Shown: piece by piece, positions 1 to 4,625 of the stretch
Layout of the letters: each line of letters begins with the position of its first letter
Numbering within the stretch: the first letter of the stretch is position 1
Assembly (NCBI GenBank): GCA_019239815.1
Contig: JAFAZL010000818.1
Coordinates: forward strand, 1 to 7,036
Direction of reading: 5' to 3'
DNA: 7,036 nt
Source: Acidobacteriota bacterium
Lineage (GTDB): Bacteria; Acidobacteriota; Terriglobia; Acidoferrales; UBA7541
Translations under genes and position numbers: made by a program
The notes under the pieces: model-generated
Told to the model about the DNA's origin: nothing
Database searches by the model: none
What the model saw: the letters and a program-made list of their open reading frames with translations, nothing else

Positions 1-110
1 AGGTCCTTCACCATTGCCCCAACAAGCCCGGCGAATGCCGCGCCAATCACCACACCAACCGCCAAATCCACCACATTTCCCCGCAACAAAAATGTTTTGA
101 ATCCTCGCAT
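1..110 (-). CDS. mscL: Large-conductance mechanosensitive channel MscL, N-terminal part (cut by window edge)
   Basis: MscL is an inner-membrane homopentameric channel that opens under membrane tension and releases solutes during hypo-osmotic shock. The first 36 codons, read on the minus strand from the ATG at 110-108, give [20 protein letters not shown] and then [16 protein letters not shown]. This matches the amphipathic N-terminal helix and the start of TM1. The [17 protein letters not shown] block is the signature of the family; it holds the pore-lining hydrophobic residues and the small residues that pack TM1. A strong Shine-Dalgarno GGAGG lies at 120-116, five bases before the ATG, which fixes the start. 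The rest of the gene (about 100 residues in typical members) lies left of the window. It is divergent from the zinc-ribbon gene and appears functionally unrelated to the right-hand genes. The assignment is firm although only the N-terminus is visible. Confidence 0.93.
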   Translation of the reverse strand, partial: MRGFKTFLLRGNVVDLAVGVVIGAAFAGLVGAMVKD

Positions 111-115
111 GGCCA

Positions 116-120
116 CCTCC
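116..120 (-). promoter_or_regulatory. Shine-Dalgarno of mscL
   Basis: The minus strand reads GGAGG followed by TGGCC and then ATG. This is a near-ideal ribosome binding site with a 5-base spacer, and it decides the mscL start. A weak -10-like TACACT lies further upstream (about 141-136), but no matching -35 was seen, so no promoter is called. Confidence 0.8.
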
Positions 121-254
121 GAAAGTTCAGGGAGTGTACCGTATCACGCGTCATTCAGGCTGCCGCGGACCGACTCTCGCCTTGCGCGACGAATATTCGC
201 GGTCGCTTTAGCCTACCGAATCGCTCTAGTGTGGTTCGCACGCCGCTAGTCGTC

Positions 255-311
255 ATTCCGACCGAAGCGAAGTTTCTGTCGGAATTCCTGTTGTAATCAC
301 TGCAGGAATTC
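255..311. repeat. Two overlapping inverted repeats (REP-like palindromic element)
   Basis: ATTCCGAC at 255-262 pairs perfectly with GTCGGAAT at 278-285 (8 bp, 15-base loop). GAATTCCTG at 282-290 pairs perfectly with CAGGAATTC at 303-311 (9 bp, 12-base loop). The two stems share bases 282-285, so only one can form at a time. The left part, GTCATTCCGACCGAAGCGAA (252-271) followed by GGAAT and CCTG, resembles the abundant GTCATTCCGA-GCGAAGCGA-GGAATCTG repeats that I recall from many acidobacterial and other genomes. It lies between two divergent genes, so it could be an extragenic repeat, a leader structure or a regulator site. No T-run follows, which argues against a simple terminator. Confidence 0.6.
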
Positions 312-381
312 GTCGGTGCTTCTTGCGTCCTTTTCCTCGCCGATATCATCAGACCTATGACCTGAGATCCGAGGCGGAGAC

Positions 382-606
382 ATGCCCAGTTGGATGTTGC
401 GATGCCCGAAATGCAGTTTCAAATTTCCTCACAGCACGATCGCCTCGGAAGCTCTCGAACAAGCCCATCGCGACCCATTCCGCATCGTCCCGCGTCCCGC
501 CATGCCTTCCGGCGGCGAGAAGCGTCGCTGTCCTAGCTGCAAAAAAGATTCCGTCTTCCGTCCGTTCGAACTCTTCTACATCGACGACCGTTCGAAATCG
601 GAATAA
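382..606 (+). CDS. Small zinc-ribbon protein with two CxxC motifs, function unknown
   Basis: This is a 74-residue protein starting MPSWMLRCPKC. It has CPKC at residues 8-11 and CPSC at residues 50-53, a typical pair of zinc knuckles for one zinc ribbon, separated by about 38 residues. The second knuckle is followed by KKDSVFRPFELFYID, a beta-hairpin-like segment. No signal peptide or membrane segment is seen, so it is probably cytosolic. The start is supported by GAGG at 371-374, seven bases before the ATG; GGAG at 376-379 is too close. Codon use fits the neighbouring genes. I recall short proteins of this kind (opening like M-P-x-W-M-L-R-C-P-x-C) as conserved hypotheticals in Acidobacteria, but I know of no defined function; nucleic-acid or protein binding is possible. 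An alternative frame (323-898) overlaps it but lacks family features. Confidence 0.72.
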   Translation: MPSWMLRCPKCSFKFPHSTIASEALEQAHRDPFRIVPRPAMPSGGEKRRCPSCKKDSVFRPFELFYIDDRSKSE

Positions 607-1006
607 TCACCCTCGCCGCCCCCACACCACGTTCGAATCCACTTCGCGTCTTCTCCGCGTAATTCATCGCTGTCAGGTTTTTCTCTCTGAAACCAGAAAA
701 CCAACAATAGTTACTTGCGCTGTCTATACAAGTGTGGTAATCTCTCCTTGTAGAGAAGTACGCCCACCAATTCCGCCCGCATACGCAGAATTCCTCGAGA
801 CTCACAAACCCGCAAGTGTCGTAGATACAGAGGTTTGTACACTCCTGTTTTCCATACTTTTGCAAGTCACAGATTCAGAAGGAGATGCGCACTCTTAGAA
901 AAATACAGGGGGTATACCCCTTCGTTCCCAAATTGGAACGACGAGGTGGCGTAGCAGGGGTTTGGTGAAGTTGATACGAGCAATGGCGCAGGTCTGGCGC
1001 CGCGAG
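607..1006. other. Convergent intergenic region, no gene recognised
   Basis: These 400 bases lie between the end of the zinc-ribbon gene and the end of the carbamoyltransferase gene. The region is more AT-rich than its surroundings. It contains an inverted repeat TACAAG/CTTGTA (727-732 and 747-752) and the tandem hairpin called separately at 897-941. It also has a small GGCGC/GCGCC hairpin at 985-1001, just past the carbamoyltransferase stop. Open frames here are short or antisense and show no family motif. Confidence 0.6.
897..941 (-). terminator. Tandem hairpin, probable terminator of the carbamoyltransferase gene
   Basis: Read on the minus strand, downstream of the carbamoyltransferase stop, a perfect 7-bp hairpin comes first (TCGTTCC/GGAACGA, 941-922, 6-base loop). 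A few bases later comes the palindrome GGGGTATACCCC (920-909), which can form a 4-bp G/C stem with a TATA loop. Five bases after it is a run of five T (903-899). Together these look like a transcription stop about 65-110 bases past the stop codon. The GGGGTATACCCC block next to A-rich sequence also resembles a recurrent intergenic motif of acidobacterial genomes (from memory), so it may instead be a dispersed repeat. Confidence 0.42.
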
Positions 1007-2770
1007 TTACCTTCCCGCGCGGCGAACCAGCGTGTTCTCGAGGAACAGGAACTCGATGCCGGTGCCGAGGAACGTGTCGATCGCCTCTCGCGGCGTGTTC
1101 ACGATCGGTTGCCCCTTCACGTTGAAGCTGGTATTGAGCACCATCTCGCGCCCAGTTAGTTTGCCGACCGCCTTGAGCAGCGTGTGGAACTCGAGGTTGT
1201 CCTTCGACGAGACCGTCTGCACGCGCGCCGAACCATTGACGTGGGTAATCGCCGGCAGTTGCTCCCGGAATTGTGGCCGAACATCGGCCACCATGATCAT
1301 GTACGGCAGCTCAAAGCCTTTCGGCACCTCGAACCAGTCCTGCACCTGTTCGAGCGAAACCGCCGGCGCGAACGGTCGGAACGCCTCGCGCATTTTCACC
1401 ATCGCGTTGATGCGGTCGCGCATCTCCGGATGCCCCGGATCGGCGACAATGCTGCGATGCCCGAGGGCGCGCGGACCAAATTCCATCCGCCCGCGATACC
1501 AGCCAAGCACGCGGCCATCTTTAATTAGCCTCGCGCCTTCCGCGCACGCCTCTTCGAGAGTCGCGAAGCGCGTCACCTGAATCCGATCGCCCGTCTCGGC
1601 AATCGCTTTGTCGATTTCCGCTTGCGTGGCCGCCGGGCCGAGAAACGGAACAGGGAAGCGATAGTTCCGAACTCCGCCATTTCTCGAACCGCGCCAAAGC
1701 GCCGCGCCGAGCGCCGTGCCATCATCACCCGCAGCCGGCTGCACGTAGATGTCATCAAAAATTCCAGACTGCAACAATTTCCCGTTCGCCGTGCAATTCA
1801 GCGCCACGCCACCCGCCATCGCCAGCTTCCGCAGCCCCGTTTCCCTCCCAAAGTGACCACAGATGTGCAACATCACTTTGTCGAGGCATTCCTGCAGAGC
1901 CGCCGCGACGTCGCGATGATCATCGGTAATGTCTGAATCCGGCGTCCGCTTCGCGATCAGGTGCTCTTCTAAATAGCGCCGCGTCGCTCCGTACGTCTCG
2001 CGGTCGTCGCGCTGTTCATTCAGCCGCAAAATCGGAATCTTGATCGTTCCGTTGGGCAACAGCTCCACCGCCTGCTCGAAAAAATGCCGATAGCGCGCTG
2101 GATCGCCGTAAGGCGCCAGTCCCATGATCTTGTATTCGTCCGAATTGAAATCGAATCCCAAGTGCAGGGTGATCACCGAATACAAGATCCCGATCGAGTC
2201 CTTCGCTGTGATTTCAGCCAGCTTGTCGATCTGATTGCCTTTGGCTTTGTACGCGGTAACGCTGTGCGCTTCGCCCATCCCGTCGAGTACCACGATCAAG
2301 CACTCATCCCAGCCCGACGTGTAATACGCGCTCGCCGCATGAGCGAGGTGGTGATTCACCTGATGCACTTTATCGGGAGAAAAAGTCGGCAGATACTGCT
2401 TCACTTCCGACAGCAACTTCTCGCGAGAGAAAACTTCGTCGTATTGTTTCGCGCTCGTCTTGTCCAACATGAACGCCGCCCGATACGGCGAGTAATCGAA
2501 TCCGTGCGCGATCTCATCGACCTCGTCGATCTTGATTCCCGCCTCATGGAGACAATACTGAATCGCGCCGATTGGAAAATCTCCCGTGTGCTTCTTGCGA
2601 CTGAAGCGTTCTTCCGCGGCGCCGGCGACAACTTCACCGTTCACCAACAGAACAGCCGCCGAATCGTGGCCCTGTGAAATCCGATACTCCCGCTCTTCCA
2701 GTCCAGGCCAGTGCGCCTTTTTGAACGGAATCGAATTTTCAAACCCGCTGATACCCAGCACCTTGGCCAT
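1007..2770 (-). CDS. NodU/CmcH-family O-carbamoyltransferase
   Basis: This 587-residue enzyme should transfer the carbamoyl group of carbamoyl phosphate, through a carbamoyl-adenylate made with ATP, to a hydroxyl on a sugar or small molecule (the TobZ/NodU/CmcH mechanism). Its length matches the two-domain family. The N-terminal Kae1/ASKHA-like domain (about 1-380) shows GHDSAA (34-39), EERF (53-56), the metal-site HHLAH (H140xxxH144), LDG (162-164) and GGVALN (320-325). The C-terminal domain (about 400-587) shows GRMEFGPRALGHRS (427-440), REAFRPFAP (461-469) and LNTSFNVKGQPIV (545-557). All key motifs are intact and it should be cytosolic. The start chosen is ATG 2770, giving MAKVLGISGF. An in-frame start at 2860 would add 30 residues unlike the family. 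An insertion of about 20 residues separates GIS (6-8) from HDSAA. The acceptor is unknown; the neighbours suggest a surface glycan or a specialised metabolite. Confidence 0.93.
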   Translation of the reverse strand: MAKVLGISGFENSIPFKKAHWPGLEEREYRISQGHDSAAVLLVNGEVVAGAAEERFSRKKHTGDFPIGAIQYCLHEAGIKIDEVDEIAHGFDYSPYRAAFMLDKTSAKQYDEVFSREKLLSEVKQYLPTFSPDKVHQVNHHLAHAASAYYTSGWDECLIVVLDGMGEAHSVTAYKAKGNQIDKLAEITAKDSIGILYSVITLHLGFDFNSDEYKIMGLAPYGDPARYRHFFEQAVELLPNGTIKIPILRLNEQRDDRETYGATRRYLEEHLIAKRTPDSDITDDHRDVAAALQECLDKVMLHICGHFGRETGLRKLAMAGGVALNCTANGKLLQSGIFDDIYVQPAAGDDGTALGAALWRGSRNGGVRNYRFPVPFLGPAATQAEIDKAIAETGDRIQVTRFATLEEACAEGARLIKDGRVLGWYRGRMEFGPRALGHRSIVADPGHPEMRDRINAMVKMREAFRPFAPAVSLEQVQDWFEVPKGFELPYMIMVADVRPQFREQLPAITHVNGSARVQTVSSKDNLEFHTLLKAVGKLTGREMVLNTSFNVKGQPIVNTPREAIDTFLGTGIEFLFLENTLVRRAGR

Positions 2771-2948
2771 GACCCCGCGATTCCTTTCCAAACTCAAATG
2801 CAGAACACACACAGGCACAACAAGTGGACACAAATCGGTCAAATCCGACAGAGATAGCAATTCGCTTGCCGACTATCTCCCTCGATCCACCTTCACTCGA
2901 TGACGTTCGCGATTCCGACCGCCAACTGCGATGTTCCGCCGTAGCCAC

Positions 2949-2957
2949 ATTGTATCA
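2949..2957 (-). promoter_or_regulatory. Possible extended -10 promoter element for the carbamoyltransferase gene
   Basis: The minus strand reads TGATACAAT, which fits the extended -10 form TGn-TATAAT with one mismatch in the hexamer. No clear -35 box lies 16-18 bases upstream, as is usual for extended -10 promoters. It would give a leader of roughly 170 bases before ATG 2770. This rests on motif matching alone. Confidence 0.3.
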
Positions 2958-3056
2958 AGAGTTTGCCTTCGCTATATGTTGTGGAAAACGTTCAGTAAGC
3001 AAGCTGGGATCAACTCTCATGCCTCGTCATTGGCACCGGATCCGGCATCGACTGTA

Positions 3057-3129
3057 CTTTCGGATAGACGAGTAGCCGAAAGGTGACGCGGTGCAAGCTC
3101 AATTTCTGTTTCTTTTGCACAAATTCGGC
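3057..3129. repeat. Set of inverted repeats in the regulator upstream region
   Basis: CTTTCGG at 3057-3063 pairs perfectly with CCGAAAG at 3076-3082 (7 bp, 12-base loop). In competition with it, GCCGAA at 3075-3080 can pair with TTCGGC at 3124-3129. That outer stem encloses GTGCAA (3091-3096) paired with TTGCAC (3115-3120). The alternative pairings could be a folded leader RNA or paired operator half-sites. The region does not match any riboswitch consensus I can recall. Confidence 0.45.
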
Positions 3130-3214
3130 AGGAGATGTCCTTAGAAAGATACGGTAAGTTCTGGAACTAAGGAGCGCGCTCGAGCGGGTCTAGTAAATCG
3201 CGCATTTTCTGTCA

Positions 3215-3226
3215 GATCCGCGGATC
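3215..3226. promoter_or_regulatory. Perfect 12-bp palindrome, possible operator
   Basis: GATCCGCGGATC is a perfect palindrome. It is flanked by GTC-A on the left and GAC on the right, so the dyad extends imperfectly to about 19 bases (3211-3229). It lies about 125 bases before the response-regulator ATG, where a dimeric regulator such as a LuxR-type protein could bind. The function is inferred only from position and symmetry. Confidence 0.35.
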
Positions 3227-3352
3227 GACTTTGTGGACTATGTTGGCATCCGGAATGCTCTCTACGCATAGCGTGGGGGAAGTCCATGTTTTTACGGTCT
3301 TTTGACCTGCATTCTCCCTCGTGAACGTAGTAAAGTTATCGCTCAAACTTTT

Positions 3353-4075
3353 ATGAACGCTCCGACGCCCGCGCTCGACACCTCCGCCGACAGCCGCACT
3401 TCGGTCCTCGTTACCGAAGCCAGCAAAATGTACTGCGATTTGTTGAGCATGGCATTTCTTGCGGTACCTGATCGGTTTCACGTGGTCGCCACAGCATTTA
3501 CTGCCGCCGATATTTTGGCGCACGTCCGCGAGCATCGCCCCAGCGTTGCCATCATCAGCGACAACCTCGCCGACGGTCCGCTATCCGGCCTCCGGATTCT
3601 TCCTGAGGTTCGCAAAGCCAATCCTGAAACTCGAATTTTGCTGGCGATGAGTTCTTCCGATCGCGAACTTGTCATCGAAGCATTTCGCCTCGGCGCGGAC
3701 GGCGTTTTTTGCCGAAACAGCCCTTTTGACATGCTGTGCAAATCGGTGGACGCGCTTGCGAAAGGCCAGATTTGGGCGAACTCGAAAGAGCTTCGCTACG
3801 TCATGGAAGAGTTCATGCGCGCTCCCAAGCAGCGCAAGGTCGATCCGACCGTCGAAAATCGCATGACCAAGCGCGAAGCCGACGTTGTGCGGCTCGCCGT
3901 CGAAGGCCTCTCCAATCGCGAGATCGCGCGCGAGCTTGGCCTCACCGAGCACACCGTGAAAAATTATCTGTTCCGCGTTTTTGACAAGCTGGGCGTGTCC
4001 AATCGCGTCGAGCTTGTGTTGTCGTGCCTGCGGCAAGAAGAGACCGCGCGCGAAGAAGCGCCGGTCGAGTCGTAG
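3353..4075 (+). CDS. LuxR/NarL-type response regulator with atypical receiver domain
   Basis: This is a 240-residue cytosolic transcription regulator. The N-terminal receiver-like domain (about 16-138) is followed by a linker and a C-terminal LuxR helix-turn-helix (about 170-225). The HTH is canonical: LTxRExxVxxLxxEG-like MTKREADVVRLAVEGLSNRE, then IARELGLTEHTVKNYL and FDKLGVSNRVEL. The receiver departs from the norm. The first strand carries TEASK instead of an Asp pair, and the phosphoacceptor strand reads AIISDNLADG, so Ser69 or a one-residue-shifted Asp70 occupies the site. The conserved Lys appears as Arg121 (GVFCRN). Phosphorylation is therefore uncertain. The start is ATG 3353; no clear ribosome site precedes it, and a TTG at 3302 would add 17 residues unlike the family. 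No sensor kinase is in view. It lies 76 bases upstream of the carrier-protein gene and is probably co-transcribed with it. Confidence 0.9.
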   Translation: MNAPTPALDTSADSRTSVLVTEASKMYCDLLSMAFLAVPDRFHVVATAFTAADILAHVREHRPSVAIISDNLADGPLSGLRILPEVRKANPETRILLAMSSSDRELVIEAFRLGADGVFCRNSPFDMLCKSVDALAKGQIWANSKELRYVMEEFMRAPKQRKVDPTVENRMTKREADVVRLAVEGLSNREIARELGLTEHTVKNYLFRVFDKLGVSNRVELVLSCLRQEETAREEAPVES

Positions 4076-4151
4076 GACGAGTTAGGTCAACTTCGGCGGA
4101 AGCGCGATTACCCCGAGTCGCGGAGCCGCAATCCGAGGGAACGTAAAGGCG

Positions 4152-4451
4152 ATGAATCAGGATCAATTTGTGGAGTTGCTGGCAAGCTGGTTTCGGGCGA
4201 ATAAACAGACATCCGACGGGACAAAAATAACGGCCGACACCGAACTTCTCGGCTCCGGCCTTCTGGATTCCTTCGACTTTTTGGACCTGATCGTCTTTAT
4301 CGAAAACAAGACGGGAAAGAAGATCGACCTTTCCGTCGCTGACCCGAACCAGTTTTCGTTGGTACGCGGACTGTGGCAACTCGCGATGGGCAGCGACGAA
4401 GGCCCGGCAAACACGGGCACTGGCAGCACAATTTCCGCAAGCGCTCTCTAG
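4152..4451 (+). CDS. Free-standing acyl/peptidyl carrier protein
   Basis: This 99-residue protein has the fold pattern of ACP/PCP/DltC-type carriers. Helix 1 is at about 3-17. The loop ELLGSGLLDSFDF (31-43) contains the phosphopantetheine attachment motif with Ser40 in LDS, then helix 2 (LDLIVFIENKTG) and helix 3 near LVRGLWQL. Ser40 would be loaded by a 4'-phosphopantetheinyl transferase, and the thiol would then carry an amino acid or acyl group. The last 20 or so residues are Gly/Ser/Thr-rich and probably disordered. An AAAGG at 4145-4149 lies just before the ATG (tight spacing). The gene follows the LuxR-type regulator and ends at a strong terminator. A partner adenylation enzyme is encoded on the opposite strand at 6303-7036. 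Its LDSFDFLDL sequence and this context look more like PCP/DltC-like carriers than the fatty-acid AcpP, whose motif is usually GADSLD. Confidence 0.9.
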   Translation: MNQDQFVELLASWFRANKQTSDGTKITADTELLGSGLLDSFDFLDLIVFIENKTGKKIDLSVADPNQFSLVRGLWQLAMGSDEGPANTGTGSTISASAL

Positions 4452-4486
4452 GCGCGCGGTTCAAACACTTCGACGAACGATTTCCC

Positions 4487-4520
4487 AATGGCTCCCAATT
4501 TCGGGAGCCGTTTATGTTTC
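4487..4520 (+). terminator. Intrinsic terminator after the carrier-protein gene
   Basis: GGCTCCC (4490-4496) pairs perfectly with GGGAGCC (4503-4509) around a 6-base loop. The stem can extend by T-G and two A-T pairs (4487-4489 with 4510-4512). The T-rich tract GTTTATGTTTC (4510-4520) follows on the plus strand. This is a classic Rho-independent stop about 35 bases after the carrier stop codon. The minus strand has no T-run after the stem, so it seems to serve only the plus-strand regulator/carrier transcript. Confidence 0.8.
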
Positions 4521-4625
4521 TAATGACGAACAATCGACATGTAATAGAAAACTGAACAAGAAGTCGTCATCGAAGGTCGAACGCTGAAAGTCCGGATTGC
4601 TTCGGGCAGAGGCCTCACGGTCAGA

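Larger units (their letters stand above)
2771..3352. other. Divergent intergenic region with several inverted repeats
   Basis: These 582 bases separate the starts of the carbamoyltransferase (minus) and the response regulator (plus), so they should hold the promoters of both. No convincing gene is seen. Landmarks are an extended -10-like element for the minus strand (2949-2957), the palindrome CCGGATCCGG (3036-3045), a 7-bp hairpin (3057-3082), nested arms at 3075-3129, and a 12-bp palindrome (3215-3226). A TTGACC at 3302-3307 could be a -35 box for the regulator gene, but no good -10 follows at normal spacing. Confidence 0.6.

Noticed and set aside
323..898. Long open frame overlapping the zinc-ribbon gene in another frame
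   Set aside because: It has no recognisable domain and an irregular Ser/Thr/Arg/Pro-rich composition, typical of an off-frame shadow; the 382-606 frame has clear CxxC pairs.
885..968. 27-codon frame preceded by AAGGAG
   Set aside because: The ribosome-site-like sequence abuts the ATG with no spacer, and the frame runs across the tandem hairpins, so it is probably chance.
2771..2860. Upstream in-frame start that would lengthen the carbamoyltransferase by 30 residues
   Set aside because: The extra residues do not resemble the family N-terminus, while ATG 2770 gives the expected MAKVLGIS opening.
3032..3048. Sigma-54-like promoter TGGCACCGG...GGCAT
   Set aside because: The GG and GC elements are 13 rather than 12 bases apart, TTGC is replaced by CGGC, and the next gene starts about 300 bases away.
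3057..3100. Possible GEMM (c-di-GMP) riboswitch, suggested by CCGAAAGGTGACGC
   Set aside because: The conserved core GGACGCAAAGCC and the CACGCACAGGGCAAACC segment are absent, so only a generic hairpin is reported.
3302..3352. TTG start adding 17 residues to the response regulator
   Set aside because: There is no ribosome site and no family similarity in the added part; the receiver begins well after ATG 3353.
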